Counted from the stretch's first letter, positions 1 through 9,875 are shown. The stretch: 64,000 nt of DNA from Actinospineispora spinosispora DSM 44797 (GCF_000429025.1 NZ_AUBB01000017.1:205147-269146); one strand, 5' to 3'. The notes: generated by a model from the sequence alone, not told the origin. Translations and numbers: made by a program.

Positions 1-1544
1 TGGATTTCGACAGCATCCGCCAGACGACCCTGCGCGCGTTCGGGCTGCTGTTCATGGGACCGGCCCGCGCCGGCCGGACCATCGAGGTGCGCCTCGGCTT
101 CTCGCTGCGCGGGTGTGATCAGGCCCGCGCGAACCTCGACCGCGAGTGCGGCGGCCCCACGACCGCGTTCGACGCGGTCCGGACAGCGACCACCGGGCGC
201 TGGGCCGACCACGTCGATCGCGTCCAGGTCGACGGAGGAACACCGGCGCGGCGCCAGGTCATGGCCACCGCGCTCTACCACTCCCTGATCAAACCGTGCT
301 TCGGTGACGATGAGAGCCCGTTCTGGCCGACACCCGGACCGTTCGCGTTCGACGTCTGCACGATGTGGGACATCTACAAGACCCAGCTGCCGCTGCTCAT
401 GGCGATCACGCCGGACCGGGCCGCCGACCTGCTCGAGTCGTTGATCCGGGTCTGTGAGGAGGAGGGCAACTTCCCGATCGGCTACCGCATGGCCCGAGGC
501 GCCGACCGTTTCTTCAGACAGGCCAGCGCACTGGCGCACACCGCGTTGGCCGACGCGCGGTCGATCGGGCTGGGCGACCTGGACTGGAACTGGGCGCTCG
601 TCCACATGGAGGACGACCTGCGCCGGCTCTACGGTGAGGACTTCATCGAGCACGGCGTCGTCCACCCGATCACCCACACGCTGGACCTCGCCTACGGACA
701 TCACTGCACGGCCCAGGTCGCGAGGGCGGTCGGCGACCGACGTCTCGCCGACGAGCTCGACGAGCGCGCCCGTCTGTGGGTCAACGCCTTCGACCCGTCG
801 TCCGGGCTGCTGCGCGACTCGGAGTACTACGAGGGCGGCAAGTGGAACTACTCGTTCCGCCTGCTGCACGACATGCGGGCGCGCATCGCATTGGCCGGCG
901 GTGACGACGCGTTCCTCGGCATGCTCGACGCGTTCTTCGGGTTCGGTGCCGGCGCGGTGACGCAACCGGGCCTCGCCCCGTCCACCGCGGAGATGGCCGC
1001 GGGCTATCGGCTCAACCGGTTCGAGGGCCTCAACAACGAGCCGGACATGGAAGCGCCGTGGGCCTACCACTACGCGGGCAGTCCACATCGCACGGCCGAC
1101 GTCGTCCACGCGGCTCTGACCTGGCAGTTCGGCACGGGCAGAGGCGGCCTGCCGGGCAACGACGACTCGGGCGGGCTCAGTTCCTGGTACGTGTGGGCCT
1201 CACTGGGGCTCTTCCCGGTCGCCGGTCAGAGCCTGTTCCTGATCAATGCACCGGCGTTCTCCCGAGCCACCGTGCGCGTGCCGGGCGGCGAGTTCGTCAT
1301 CGAGTGCACCGGCCACCGTGAGGACCCGATCGGAGCCGACGGCATTGAACGGACCCCGGCCACGCAGTACGTCCAGTCGGCGACGCTCGACGGCCACCGG
1401 CTGGACAGGACCCACCTCAGCGCGTGCGACCTGCACCGCGGCGGGGTCCTCCGGCTGGAGCTCGGCCCCACCCCGTCCCGGTGGGGTTGTCTCACCCGCC
1501 CACCCTCGCTGTCCGACGCACATCCGGGAGGTCCGACGACATGA
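1..1544 (+). CDS. GH92 family alpha-mannosidase-type glycoside hydrolase, C-terminal part
   Basis: The frame is open from the first bases of the window, so the N-terminus lies upstream. The visible part matches the (alpha/alpha)6 catalytic domain of glycoside hydrolase family 92, calcium-dependent exo-alpha-mannosidases. An ALYHSLIKPC segment, a WDIYKTQLPL segment and a GNDDSGGLSSWYVW loop (about 1157-1198) followed by LGLFPV are typical. In characterised members the aspartates of the GN(D/E)D loop belong to the active site. Its stop overlaps the start of the glycosyltransferase gene by 4 bp (ATGA), so the two are translationally coupled. Substrate linkage cannot be read from sequence. Whether it is secreted cannot be judged without the N-terminus. 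Confidence 0.85.
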   Translation, partial: DFDSIRQTTLRAFGLLFMGPARAGRTIEVRLGFSLRGCDQARANLDRECGGPTTAFDAVRTATTGRWADHVDRVQVDGGTPARRQVMATALYHSLIKPCFGDDESPFWPTPGPFAFDVCTMWDIYKTQLPLLMAITPDRAADLLESLIRVCEEEGNFPIGYRMARGADRFFRQASALAHTALADARSIGLGDLDWNWALVHMEDDLRRLYGEDFIEHGVVHPITHTLDLAYGHHCTAQVARAVGDRRLADELDERARLWVNAFDPSSGLLRDSEYYEGGKWNYSFRLLHDMRARIALAGGDDAFLGMLDAFFGFGAGAVTQPGLAPSTAEMAAGYRLNRFEGLNNEPDMEAPWAYHYAGSPHRTADVVHAALTWQFGTGRGGLPGNDDSGGLSSWYVWASLGLFPVAGQSLFLINAPAFSRATVRVPGGEFVIECTGHREDPIGADGIERTPATQYVQSATLDGHRLDRTHLSACDLHRGGVLRLELGPTPSRWGCLTRPPSLSDAHPGGPTT

Positions 1545-2857
1545 GCTGTCCCGACCGCCGACTCGTCATCGTGGTGCGCGCCGACCCGGTCATCTGCGGC
1601 CACTCGGGAGAAGCACGCAATCTGGCCGAGGTCGCCGTGACGCGAGGCTTCGCCGACGTCCGGCTGCTGACCTGGCCGATCCCGGTGCTGGAAGCGGCCG
1701 GACTGCCACTGAAACCGCTCGACCGCATCCAGCCCTACAGCGACGGGATCAGCGTCGAGCGCCCCGACCCGGTCGGGGACTACCGGGTTCCGGACGGACG
1801 TCACGTCGCGGGGCTCACCGGACGGCTCGTCGAGCTGCTCGCCGAGCCGGTACCCACGACCTGCCTGTCGATGTACCTCACGCCACACGCGAACGTGGTC
1901 ATCGACGCCGTCCGGGCCGCCGAGGCCGCCGGCTTCGGTACGGACGTCCACACGATCGCCAAGGCGGTCGGTTCCGACGTCACGAACGTCATCCGCTCCT
2001 GCCTGCGGACCGGCCGGTTCGGAGCCGCCGTTGCGACCCTGACCACCTACCTCGCGCACGACGAGGTGGTCGCCGTGTCCGAGTACACCCGTGACGAGAT
2101 CGTCGGTGCCGCCGAGGCCGTCGACCGCCGTCTGGGTACGCGGTTCGCCGAGCAGTGCCGGCGCAGGGTGACGGTCAGCTACCCGCCGATCGACACCTCG
2201 GCCTATCTCGATCCCGACCCGTCGGCGGTCGACGCGACCCTGGCCCGGCGCGGCCTGGTCCGCGACGGGTACGTGCTGTTCCTGTCCAGGGTGACCCGCG
2301 CCAAGGGGGTCCACGACCTCGTCCGGGCGTACCGTGCGTCCGCATCCCGGAACCGGGTGAAGCTGGTCCTCGCCGGTCGGGGTCCGGCGCTGGCGGAGGT
2401 GCGCGAGCTGGCTGGTGCCGATGACCGGATCCTGTTCCTCACCGACGTCGACGACGACGAGAAACCGCTGTTGATGCATGGCTGTGCCGCCTACGCGCTG
2501 CCGACCAAACCCGAGCCGGACTTCGTCGAGACGTTCGGCATCGCGCTGACCGAGACGATGCTTGCCGGCGGCGGACCGGTCATCACCACGCTGACCGGCG
2601 GTACCGGTGAGGCTGTCGGTGACACGGCGGTCATCGTGGAGGCGGGCAATGTCGCGGCACTCACCTCCGCGCTCGACCACGTGATCCTGGAGATGACGGC
2701 CATCGAACGGCGTGCGGCCGCCGATCGGGGGCGGGAGTACGCGCTCGCGTTCGACCGAGGCCGAATCTTCGACGATCTCTTCCGTGCACGGGCACACGCC
2801 CCCGCCACGGTCACCACCCTGCACCCGCATCAGGAGCCCACCGCGGACGCGGGCTGA
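1541..2857 (+). CDS. Glycosyltransferase family 4 (GT-B fold)
   Basis: The 438-residue protein starts at an ATG overlapping the upstream stop, with GGGAG about 10 bases before it. The C-terminal half is a GT-B nucleotide-sugar-binding domain: a YVLFLSRVTRAKGVHDL segment, VLAGRGP, and an E-x7-E motif (ETFGIALTE, near residue 330) followed by a TGGTGEAV loop that contacts the donor in GT4 enzymes. The N-terminal RADPVICGHSGEARNL segment would form the acceptor domain. No signal peptide or membrane segment is evident, so it is likely cytoplasmic. Coupling to a GH92 gene suggests a shared mannose-type glycan or glycoside, but donor and acceptor are unknown. Confidence 0.8.
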   Translation: MSCPDRRLVIVVRADPVICGHSGEARNLAEVAVTRGFADVRLLTWPIPVLEAAGLPLKPLDRIQPYSDGISVERPDPVGDYRVPDGRHVAGLTGRLVELLAEPVPTTCLSMYLTPHANVVIDAVRAAEAAGFGTDVHTIAKAVGSDVTNVIRSCLRTGRFGAAVATLTTYLAHDEVVAVSEYTRDEIVGAAEAVDRRLGTRFAEQCRRRVTVSYPPIDTSAYLDPDPSAVDATLARRGLVRDGYVLFLSRVTRAKGVHDLVRAYRASASRNRVKLVLAGRGPALAEVRELAGADDRILFLTDVDDDEKPLLMHGCAAYALPTKPEPDFVETFGIALTETMLAGGGPVITTLTGGTGEAVGDTAVIVEAGNVAALTSALDHVILEMTAIERRAAADRGREYALAFDRGRIFDDLFRARAHAPATVTTLHPHQEPTADAG

Positions 2858-2982
2858 GTTCAGTCTCGCTGGTCACTTCAGTACGAGTTCGCGGAACGCC
2901 CGAAAAGCCCGGCCCGCGAGCGTGCTGGTGTCGGTGTTCCGCGTCTCGGTCGGTTGCGCGAGCCGAGCGGAACGGCGATAGT

Positions 2983-3002
2983 TAGATCGACCAATCGGTC
3001 TA
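2983..3002. promoter_or_regulatory. TetR-type operator before the TetR/NmrA operon
   Basis: Imperfect inverted repeat: TAGATCGA, 4-base spacer, TCGGTCTA (7 of 8 paired), 24 bp before the TetR start. A TAGACCG-type half site placed just before the regulator gene is a common arrangement for TetR autoregulation. This is inferred from position and symmetry. Confidence 0.55.
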
Positions 3003-3026
3003 CTTCGTTGTCGGAGGGACATTCTC

Positions 3027-3632
3027 GTGGCTGCCACGCGCGGACCGGGTCCGAGAGAGCGGCTGCTCGCCGCCGCGACGACCCTCAGCTACCGGCACGG
3101 CGTGTCGGTCGGGCTCGATGCGCTGCTGAGCGAGGCGAGCGTCGCGCGCCGCTCGCTGTACCAGCACTTCGGCGGCAAGGACAACCTGATCGCCGAGGTG
3201 CTGAGCGAAGCGGGAGCGGCGGACCGCGAGCTGCTCGCCGATCGGATGGAACGGGCCGGAGAACGTGGTGCGGCCCGGGTGCGCGCGGTACTGGAGTTCT
3301 TCCTGGACCGCGCCGAGGCACCCACCTTCCGGGGGTGCCGCTACGCGGCGGCCGACCTCGGGCTGCCGGACCCTCGGCACCCCGCGCACCAGCACACGCT
3401 CGCCCACTACGACCACGTCCACGGCCTGCTCGCCGCCGAGCTCACCGCGCTCGGACATCGCGACGCCGAGGGCGCCGCGGATCGGCTCCAACTCATCATC
3501 GACGGCGCGCTCGTGCAGCGCGGCACCCGCCCCGCACCGGGGTCCGCCGTCGCCGCGCGCGCTCTGTTCGATGCCGTTCTCGCTGAGATTCCGCACACCG
3601 ACCGGGAGGAAGCCCCCGATGTCCACTCATGA
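3027..3632 (+). CDS. TetR family transcriptional regulator
   Basis: The 201-residue protein uses a GTG start preceded by GGAGGG at 3013-3018. The N-terminal DNA-binding domain shows the TetR helix-turn-helix and the signature LYQHFGGKDNLI at about residues 44-55; the rest is an all-helical ligand domain. Its last 14 bases overlap the following reductase gene, so both are made from one message. The TAGA-type inverted repeat just upstream is its probable operator, which would give autoregulation and control of the reductase. The inducer is unknown. Confidence 0.85.
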   Translation: MAATRGPGPRERLLAAATTLSYRHGVSVGLDALLSEASVARRSLYQHFGGKDNLIAEVLSEAGAADRELLADRMERAGERGAARVRAVLEFFLDRAEAPTFRGCRYAAADLGLPDPRHPAHQHTLAHYDHVHGLLAAELTALGHRDAEGAADRLQLIIDGALVQRGTRPAPGSAVAARALFDAVLAEIPHTDREEAPDVHS

Positions 3633-4527
3633 TCCAGTCCTCATCACCGGCGCGGGCGGCGTCGTGGGCCGTGCGGTCCTCGACCTGCTGACCTCGGACG
3701 GCATACCCGTCCGCGCCCTCGTCCGCCGGGACGACGAGCGTGCCGACGCACTGCGCGCGGCGGGCGTCGAGGTGGTGATCGGAGACCTGACCCGGCCGGA
3801 GAACGTCGCCGAGGCCCTCGACGGCGTTCGCCGCATGTACTTCGGGATGAGCGTCTCCCCCGACCATCTCATGGCGACGACCGTGCTCGCGACCGTCGCG
3901 CGTGAGCACGGGACGCTCGACGGGCTCGTGGACATGTCCCAGATGACCGTGTCGCAGATGACCGCGACGAGCACCACGGAGTCGCGGCAGCAGCGGTTGC
4001 ACTGGCTCGCCGAGCACGTGCTGGACTGGTCCGGGCTCCCGGTCATCCACGTCCGGCCGACCATGTTCCTGGACAACCCGCTGTTCACCACGCTGGCTGC
4101 CGGGTCGATCCGGAAGAACGGCACGCTCGCGCTGCCGTTCGGCTCCGGACGCACCTCCCCGGTCGCGGCGCAGGACGTCGCGCGGGTGGTCGCCACCATC
4201 CTGCGCGACCCGGCCCCGCACGTCGGCCACATCTACGAGCTGACCGGGCCGAGTGCTCTCGACATGCACGCCGCCGCGGAGCAGTTCTCCCGGGCGTTGG
4301 GTCGCCCGGTGGACTATGTGGACGTTCCGCTCGACCAGTGGACGGCCGAGGTGCTCGGCGCGGCCGGTCTGCCCCCACACACCGAACAGCACATCGCCAC
4401 CATGGCGCGAATGCATCGGGAGAATCGCTACGACCGCACCTCGCCGGACGTCGAGCGGGTCACCGGTGAACCCGCGCAGAGCATCGAGTCGTACGTGGCC
4501 GCACGCAAGGACTTCTACCTGGGATAG
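3619..4527 (+). CDS. NmrA-like NAD(P)H-binding oxidoreductase
   Basis: The 302-residue protein opens with a Rossmann loop ITGAGGVVG (GxxGxxG, residues 9-17) and continues with the VRALVRR and GDLTRPE segments seen in NmrA/HSCARG and QOR2-type atypical SDR proteins. No clear YxxxK catalytic pair is visible, as is usual in this group. The ATG at 3619 follows AGGAAG within the end of the tetR gene. Control by that TetR protein is likely. Family members range from quinone reductases to redox-sensing regulators, so the reaction is not assigned. Confidence 0.75.
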   Translation: MSTHDPVLITGAGGVVGRAVLDLLTSDGIPVRALVRRDDERADALRAAGVEVVIGDLTRPENVAEALDGVRRMYFGMSVSPDHLMATTVLATVAREHGTLDGLVDMSQMTVSQMTATSTTESRQQRLHWLAEHVLDWSGLPVIHVRPTMFLDNPLFTTLAAGSIRKNGTLALPFGSGRTSPVAAQDVARVVATILRDPAPHVGHIYELTGPSALDMHAAAEQFSRALGRPVDYVDVPLDQWTAEVLGAAGLPPHTEQHIATMARMHRENRYDRTSPDVERVTGEPAQSIESYVAARKDFYLG

Positions 4528-4658
4528 GTGAAATCCGGAAACCGCGGTAAAGGGCACCCCCTGACGATCCGGTATCGAGAACTCACCCGGTAGCTGCCTT
4601 CAGCGCACCCGAAAGCGTGACCTGACGTGCACCCGAACAGGCGGATATCGAGATGCAT

Positions 4659-4700
4659 GAATGCGCACTCGACAACTTTGGGGTTGTTTTCCGCGCATTC
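4659..4700. other. Nested inverted repeat in the pacL upstream region
   Basis: GAATGCGC (4659-4666) pairs with GCGCATTC (4693-4700), and inside it ACAAC (4672-4676) pairs with GTTGT (4683-4687). It lies about 75 bases before pacL in a 247-base gap that is AT-richer than its surroundings. It could be a structured leader or a metal-regulator site. Nothing else is recognisable in this gap. Confidence 0.35.
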
Positions 4701-4774
4701 TCAGGCTGATCGACGGCGCCGCACAACACGTCGGCTAAGCTCGAGAAATCAACGAGTTGGCGGGTGGTTAAAGA

Positions 4775-5059
4775 ATGTCGGTTGGCGACTTAGCGGCACG
4801 GACTGCCGGCCTGATTGTCACGGGTTTGACCGGCGCGGCCGCGTACGACGGTCTCAAACGGCTGGCCCGCGGCCGGACGGTTCGCACGATCGCGGTCAGT
4901 GCGACGGCGGCCGGCCTGCGTGGGGTGAGGGCGGCCGAGGTCGGCGCCGAGCGCGCGCGTCTCACCGCGGCCGACATCGTCAGCGAGGCCCGGGAGCGCA
5001 TCGGCGAGCAGTCGCCACCGCCAGGAGCGACGACGAACTCCCACACGCACGACCACTGA
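4775..5059 (+). CDS. PacL-like (DUF1490) P-type ATPase-associated metal chaperone
   Basis: A 94-residue protein with one N-terminal hydrophobic segment (about residues 8-25), a basic alanine/arginine-rich middle, and a histidine/aspartate tail ending NSHTHDH. This is the layout of the mycobacterial PacL proteins (DUF1490). There they sit directly upstream of P-type efflux ATPases, cluster with them in the membrane and bind zinc through a C-terminal His/Asp motif. Here the ATPase gene begins 5 bp after the stop, matching the M. tuberculosis Rv3269-ctpC order. It is expected to stabilise the pump and deliver zinc or a related divalent ion. There is no strong Shine-Dalgarno sequence. Confidence 0.75.
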   Translation: MSVGDLAARTAGLIVTGLTGAAAYDGLKRLARGRTVRTIAVSATAAGLRGVRAAEVGAERARLTAADIVSEARERIGEQSPPPGATTNSHTHDH

Positions 5060-5064
5060 GCGCT

Positions 5065-7272
5065 GTGGAGCGCGTGAGCAGCATCGAGATCCGAACGGTC
5101 TCCGACGCGGCCGGCCGCGTCCGGTTCGCCGCCCCGGCCCTCGTCGGACGGTCCGCACTCGCCGTCGCGGTGGAGGATTCGGTCGACGCGGTCGTCGGTG
5201 TGCGTCAGGTCCATGCCTATCCGCGATCCGGATCGGTGGTCGTCTGGTACGACGCCGAACGGCACAACAGGACCGAGCTGACCGAGGCGATCGAGAAAGG
5301 TCTCGGCGCCGACGACGAGGCCACCGCCGACCGCACGCCTCGGTCGGCGGAGGTGCGCAGCCGGGACCTGGTCCGACTGGTCGTCGGTGGCGCCGCCCTC
5401 GCGGTACTCGGAGTGCGCCGCTACGGGCTGCGCAGGCCCCCGCTGCTCGGACCCACCAGCCGGACGGTCGCGACCGGTGTCACGATCTTCACCGGCTATC
5501 CGTTCCTGCGTGGAGCGTTCCGGTCGCTGGCCGGCGGCCGGGGCGCCGGCACCGACGCGTTGGTGTCCGCTGCCACCGTCGCCAGCCTCGTGCTGCGCGA
5601 GAACGTCGTCGCACTGACCGTCCTCTGGCTGCTCAACATCGGCGAGTACCTCCAGGAGCTCACCCTGCGCCGGTCCCGGCGGGCGATCTCCGAGCTGCTC
5701 ACCGGCACACACACGACCGTGTGGAGCCGGATCCGCCAGGACGACGGCTCGTTCGTCGAGGTCGAGGTCCCGATCGACTCGCTGCTGCTCCAGGACGAGG
5801 TCGTCCTGTACGAGCACGTCGTCCTCCCGGTGGACGGGGTGGTGATCGAGGGCGACGGGGTCATCGACCAGGCCGCCATCACCGGCGAGACGCTGCCGGT
5901 CTCGGTCGGGGTGGGCTCGCCGCTGCACGCGGGTTCGGTGCTGCTGCGCGGCCGTCTCGTGGTCCGTGCCACCGCGGTCGGTCACGACACCGCGATCGGC
6001 CGCATCATCAGCAGGGTCGAGCAGGCCCAGGAGGACAGGGCGCCGATCCAGACCGTCGGGGAGAACTTCTCCCGCCGGTTCGTGCCGACCTCGTTCGCGC
6101 TGGCCGCGGCCACTCTGCTGATCACCAGGGACGTGCGGCGCGCGATGACGATGCTGCTCGTCGCATGCCCGTGCGCGGTGGGGTTGTCCACTCCGACCGC
6201 GATCAGCGCCGCGATCGGCAACGGGGCCCGCCGGGGCATCCTGATCAAGGGCGGGGCGCACCTCGAAGCGGCGGGCCGGGTCGACGCGATCGTGTTCGAC
6301 AAGACGGGCACGCTGACCCTGGGCCGGCCGGTCGTGACGAACGTGGTGTCCTTCAGCGACGACTGGACCCCGGAACAGGTGCTCGCCTACGCGGCCAGCT
6401 CGGAGGTCCACTCCCGGCACCCGCTCGCCCAGGCGGTGATCCGGTCGACCGAGGAACGCCACATCGCGATTCCGCCACACGAGGAGTGCGAGGTACTGCT
6501 CGGCCAGGGTATGCGGGTCCAGCAGGACGGTCGCACACTCTTGATCGGCTCCCGCGCTCTGTTGCGTGAGCAGAAGGTCCCGGTGAGCCGGCAGGCGCAC
6601 ACCTGGGTGCGGCGCCTGCAACGAGCCGCCGAGACACCGCTCCTGCTCGCGGTCGACGGCCGGTTGGTGGGCCTGGTGTCGCTGCGCGACACCGTCCGGC
6701 CGGAGTCCCGCGCGGTGCTCGACGCGCTCCGCGCCGACGGCGTCCGTCGCATCGTCCTGCTCACCGGCGACCACCCGGAGACCGCCGCCTCGGTCGCCGA
6801 GGAGCTGGGGATCGAGGAGTTCTACGCGCAGGTGCTGCCCGAACAGAAGCAGGACCTCATCCGGTCGCTGCAGGCGCAGGGTCACGTCGTCGCGATGGTC
6901 GGCGACGGGACCAACGACGCGCCCGCGCTGGCACTCGCGGACATCGGCATCGCGATGGGTGCGGGCGGCACCGACGTCGCGGTGGAGACCGCCGACGTGG
7001 CGCTCGCCGGCGACGACCTCGCCACCCTGCTGGAGCTCCGTGACCTGGGCAGACGATCGATCGGCCTGATCCGCCAGAACTACGGCCTCTCCATCACGGT
7101 GAACACGATCGGCCTGGCGGTGTCGGCGGGTGGCGCCCTGTCCCCCGTGGTCGCGGCGATCCTGCACAACGCGTCCTCGGTGGCGGTGGTGGCGAACAGC
7201 TCACGCCTGATCCGCTACCGCCTCGGCGGCCCACCCCGCTCAGGCCGTCGGCACACCCCTCACACGGACTGA
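5065..7272 (+). CDS. ctpC: CtpC-type P1B metal-exporting ATPase
   Basis: 735 residues from GTG at 5065 (GTG at 5074 is an alternative). The degenerate N-terminal HMA-like domain lacks CxxC, as in CtpC. Visible elements in order: membrane helices, actuator TGET (about 273), the membrane metal-binding CPC (368-370), phosphorylation motif DKTGT (Asp about 412), an HP locus (SRHPLAQAV), GDGTNDAP (about 613), and a final helix pair with [15 protein letters not shown]. CtpC of mycobacteria exports zinc or manganese at the plasma membrane. Coupling to the PacL-type gene supports the same role. The frame is open well upstream, but the DUF1490 gene occupies that region in another frame. Confidence 0.85.
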   Translation: MERVSSIEIRTVSDAAGRVRFAAPALVGRSALAVAVEDSVDAVVGVRQVHAYPRSGSVVVWYDAERHNRTELTEAIEKGLGADDEATADRTPRSAEVRSRDLVRLVVGGAALAVLGVRRYGLRRPPLLGPTSRTVATGVTIFTGYPFLRGAFRSLAGGRGAGTDALVSAATVASLVLRENVVALTVLWLLNIGEYLQELTLRRSRRAISELLTGTHTTVWSRIRQDDGSFVEVEVPIDSLLLQDEVVLYEHVVLPVDGVVIEGDGVIDQAAITGETLPVSVGVGSPLHAGSVLLRGRLVVRATAVGHDTAIGRIISRVEQAQEDRAPIQTVGENFSRRFVPTSFALAAATLLITRDVRRAMTMLLVACPCAVGLSTPTAISAAIGNGARRGILIKGGAHLEAAGRVDAIVFDKTGTLTLGRPVVTNVVSFSDDWTPEQVLAYAASSEVHSRHPLAQAVIRSTEERHIAIPPHEECEVLLGQGMRVQQDGRTLLIGSRALLREQKVPVSRQAHTWVRRLQRAAETPLLLAVDGRLVGLVSLRDTVRPESRAVLDALRADGVRRIVLLTGDHPETAASVAEELGIEEFYAQVLPEQKQDLIRSLQAQGHVVAMVGDGTNDAPALALADIGIAMGAGGTDVAVETADVALAGDDLATLLELRDLGRRSIGLIRQNYGLSITVNTIGLAVSAGGALSPVVAAILHNASSVAVVANSSRLIRYRLGGPPRSGRRHTPHTD

Positions 7273-7324
7273 GTACACGCCACACCGAGCCCGACTTCGC
7301 GGAACGAGATCACGCGCGACAACC

Positions 7325-7349
7325 TGAAATGACAATGGTTATCATTTCA
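7325..7349. promoter_or_regulatory. Zur box
   Basis: A 25-bp near-perfect palindrome: TGAAATGA(C)AA(T), one central base, then its complement (10 of 12 pairs), matching actinobacterial Zur boxes with TGAAAATGATTTTCA-like cores. It ends 3 bp before the ATG at 7353 and covers a possible -10 element TATCAT (7340-7345), so Zur bound here would block transcription when zinc is sufficient. Confidence 0.8.
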
Positions 7350-7352
7350 GAC

Positions 7353-8489
7353 ATGTCGTCTGTCGATCGTGTTCCCGTCACCGTTCTGTCCGGCTTCCTC
7401 GGATCGGGCAAGACCACGTTGCTCAACCACATCCTGGGCAACCGCGAGGGGCGCAAGGTGGCGGTCATCGTGAACGACATGAGCGAGGTCAACATCGACG
7501 CGGCGCTCGTCGCCGGCCAGGCCAGCCTGGACCGGACCGAGGAGAAGCTCGTCGAGCTGAGCAACGGGTGCATCTGCTGCACGCTGCGGGAGGACCTTCT
7601 CAGCACGGTCGGGGCACTGGCCAGGGAAGGCACCTTCGACACGATCCTCATCGAGTCCAGCGGTATCTCCGAACCGATGCCGGTCGCCGCGACCTTCGAC
7701 TGGACCTTCCCCGACGACACGAGCCTGTCCGACCACGCACGGCTCGACACCATGGTCACCGTCGTCGACGCGGCGGGTTTCCTGGCCGAGCTGCGGCGCG
7801 GCGAGCGACTGGAAGAGCGTGACCTGCAGGCCGCCGACGGGGACGAACGCGCCATCTCGGACCTCCTCGTCGACCAGGTCGAGTTCGCGGACGTTCTCGT
7901 GCTCAACAAGACCGATCTCGTCTCGGCCGCGCAGCTCGGCACGGTCGAGGCGGTGCTGCGCAGGCTCAACCCCAGCGCGCACCTCGTCCATGCCCGCCAC
8001 GGCGTCGTCGATCTCGACCACGTCCTCGACACCCATCGCTACGACCCGCTCACCGCACAGCTCACGCCCGGCTGGGCAGCCGAGGTCGCGGGCAGCCACA
8101 CCCCGGAGACCGAGGAGTACGGCATCCGGTCGGTCGTGTACCGGGCGAGCCGGCCGTTCCATCCCGCCCGCCTGCTCGATGCGTTGCGGGACTGGGAGGG
8201 TGTGCTGCGAAGCAAGGGATTCTGCCGGATCGCGACCCGCCCCGACGTGGTCGCCGTGTGGTCCCAGGCGGGCCCGAACCTCACGATCGAACCGGGCGAG
8301 CTCATCCCCGACCTCGATCGGGCCCCCGGCCACGAGCTGGTGTTCATCGGTGTCGACCTGGATCCCGAGGAGCCCAGACATCGTCTCGACCAGGCTCTGC
8401 TCACCGACGCGGAGCTGATCGCCGGACCGGACACCTGGCGGAGCCTCCCCGACCCACTGCCGGAGTGGGACCTGGCGCACCACGGCTAG
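7353..8489 (+). CDS. COG0523 (CobW/ZigA-type) GTP-dependent metallochaperone
   Basis: 378 residues. An ATG at 7329 in the same frame lies inside the Zur box, so the ATG at 7353 is preferred; with no Shine-Dalgarno and a -10 element ending 8 bp upstream, the message is probably leaderless. Domains: P-loop GFLGSGKT (14-21), the family hallmark CICC (73-76), an ESSGISEP Walker-B region, the NKTD base-specificity motif, and a C-terminal CobW_C domain. COG0523 GTPases under Zur deliver zinc to essential client enzymes during zinc starvation. It lies next to a zinc-type exporter with the opposite physiological role. Confidence 0.85.
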   Translation: MSSVDRVPVTVLSGFLGSGKTTLLNHILGNREGRKVAVIVNDMSEVNIDAALVAGQASLDRTEEKLVELSNGCICCTLREDLLSTVGALAREGTFDTILIESSGISEPMPVAATFDWTFPDDTSLSDHARLDTMVTVVDAAGFLAELRRGERLEERDLQAADGDERAISDLLVDQVEFADVLVLNKTDLVSAAQLGTVEAVLRRLNPSAHLVHARHGVVDLDHVLDTHRYDPLTAQLTPGWAAEVAGSHTPETEEYGIRSVVYRASRPFHPARLLDALRDWEGVLRSKGFCRIATRPDVVAVWSQAGPNLTIEPGELIPDLDRAPGHELVFIGVDLDPEEPRHRLDQALLTDAELIAGPDTWRSLPDPLPEWDLAHHG

Positions 8490-8536
8490 TGTCGCGCACG
8501 TCGTGCGAAGTCGGCCGATCATCGGGAGACTGAAGC

Positions 8537-9874
8537 ATGCGCCTCCTACGACGGCCGAGGGTCGTGTTCGGCCTGGCCGTCCTGATGACCGTCAGCGCGG
8601 CCTGTGCATCCGGGCCCAGCGCCCCCGCTGCGGCCGCGGCCGAAACGAACGGCTTGGTGCCCGCGACGGTCGCGGTGCCTGCCCGGCTGGCGGCCTCACC
8701 GTTCGACGAGCCACGCCAGGCACTGGTCCCACCGTCGTGGACGATCTCGGTATGGGCCCGGGTTCCGGGCGCTCGCCTGGCCGTTTGGGCACCGGACGGA
8801 GCGCTGCTGGTCTCCCGGCCGGGCGCCGGCGAGGTGGTCCGGCTCGTACCGGACGGCGCGGCAGGCGTCACCTCGTCGCCGCTGCTCACCGGCCTCACGC
8901 AGCCGCACGGACTGGCCTTCGACGGCGACACCCTCTACGTCGCGGAGAGCGACCAGCTCGATGCCTACACCTACCTGAACGGAGCCGCGTCGGCTCGCCG
9001 GACCGTCGTGGCCGGGCTGCCCGACGCGAAGAGCTCCGAGCTGGGCGGAAGCTACGCGCACGCGTTGAAGAGCGTCGCGGTCGGCCCGGACCGGTCGATC
9101 TACTACTCCATCGGCTCCACCGGCAACATCTCGGCGAACGACCGCGAGGCCGTCCCGCAGCGCGCGAGCATCATGCGGATCCTTCCGGGCGGTTCGGCCC
9201 CGGAGGTGTTCGCCCGGGGTGTCCGCAACGGCACCGGCCTCGCGATCGCGCCGGACGGTGTGCCGTGGACGGCGGTCAACAACCGCGACAACATCGCCTT
9301 CCCGCACGACCGGAGCTTCTCCGGCGGGTCCGGCTCCGACCGGGGCCGGGTCATCCCGGCCTACGTCACCGACCACCCTGGCGAGGAGCTGGCCAGGCTG
9401 ACTCCTGGCCGCGACCTGGGCTGGCCCTACTGCAACCCGGACCAGGACCCGACGCAGGCGGGATCACCGCCGGACTTCAGCTCACCGCCGTTCGTTCGTG
9501 ACGTCGAGACCAACCCGGACGGCGACAAACTGGACTGCGCCGCGCTCGCCCCGATCGAGCAGACCTTCGGGGCGCACTCGGCGCCGCTCGGGATGAGCGT
9601 CGTGACGTCGGGACTGCCCGCTCCGTACGCGCAGGGTGCGCTGGTCGGCATCCACGGCTCCTGGAACGCGACCCCGCCGAGGGCACCCGAGGTGTCCTTC
9701 TTCCCGTGGGTGAACGGGACCTTCGACACCCAGCGCACGCTGGTCGGCGGCTTCCAGGCCGCCGACGGCTCCCGCTGGGGTCGCCCCGTCGCCGCGGTAC
9801 AGGGCCCCGACCATGCCATCTACATCACCGATGACAGTGCCGGGGCCGTGTACCGGCTGTCGCCGCCCGCCTGA
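8537..9874 (+). CDS. Secreted PQQ-type glucose/sorbosone dehydrogenase-like beta-propeller protein
   Basis: 445 residues with an N-terminal basic segment, a hydrophobic stretch and a lipobox-like SAAC before an alanine-rich linker, so it is probably exported and perhaps lipid-anchored; the -3 residue is Ser, which is unusual for a lipobox. The mature part resembles soluble PQQ glucose dehydrogenase and sorbosone dehydrogenase beta-propellers: a QPHGLAFDGDTLYVAE blade, GVRNGTGLAIAPDG, ELARLTPGRDLGWPYCNPD, and a late GIHGSWN segment. Such proteins oxidise sugars extracellularly or serve as lectin-like propellers. PQQ binding cannot be confirmed by eye. It converges on the tatA gene with only one base between stops. 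Confidence 0.7.
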   Translation: MRLLRRPRVVFGLAVLMTVSAACASGPSAPAAAAAETNGLVPATVAVPARLAASPFDEPRQALVPPSWTISVWARVPGARLAVWAPDGALLVSRPGAGEVVRLVPDGAAGVTSSPLLTGLTQPHGLAFDGDTLYVAESDQLDAYTYLNGAASARRTVVAGLPDAKSSELGGSYAHALKSVAVGPDRSIYYSIGSTGNISANDREAVPQRASIMRILPGGSAPEVFARGVRNGTGLAIAPDGVPWTAVNNRDNIAFPHDRSFSGGSGSDRGRVIPAYVTDHPGEELARLTPGRDLGWPYCNPDQDPTQAGSPPDFSSPPFVRDVETNPDGDKLDCAALAPIEQTFGAHSAPLGMSVVTSGLPAPYAQGALVGIHGSWNATPPRAPEVSFFPWVNGTFDTQRTLVGGFQAADGSRWGRPVAAVQGPDHAIYITDDSAGAVYRLSPPA

Positions 9875-9875
9875 G

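Noticed and set aside
4768..7167. Very long reverse-strand open frame opposite pacL-ctpC
   Set aside because: Its translation is a His/Asp/Arg/Gly-rich sequence with no family likeness. It mirrors the high-GC codon bias of ctpC, whose motifs are complete on the forward strand.
7329..7352. Earlier ATG for the COG0523 gene
   Set aside because: It lies inside the Zur palindrome and before the expected transcription start; family members begin close to the P-loop, as from 7353.
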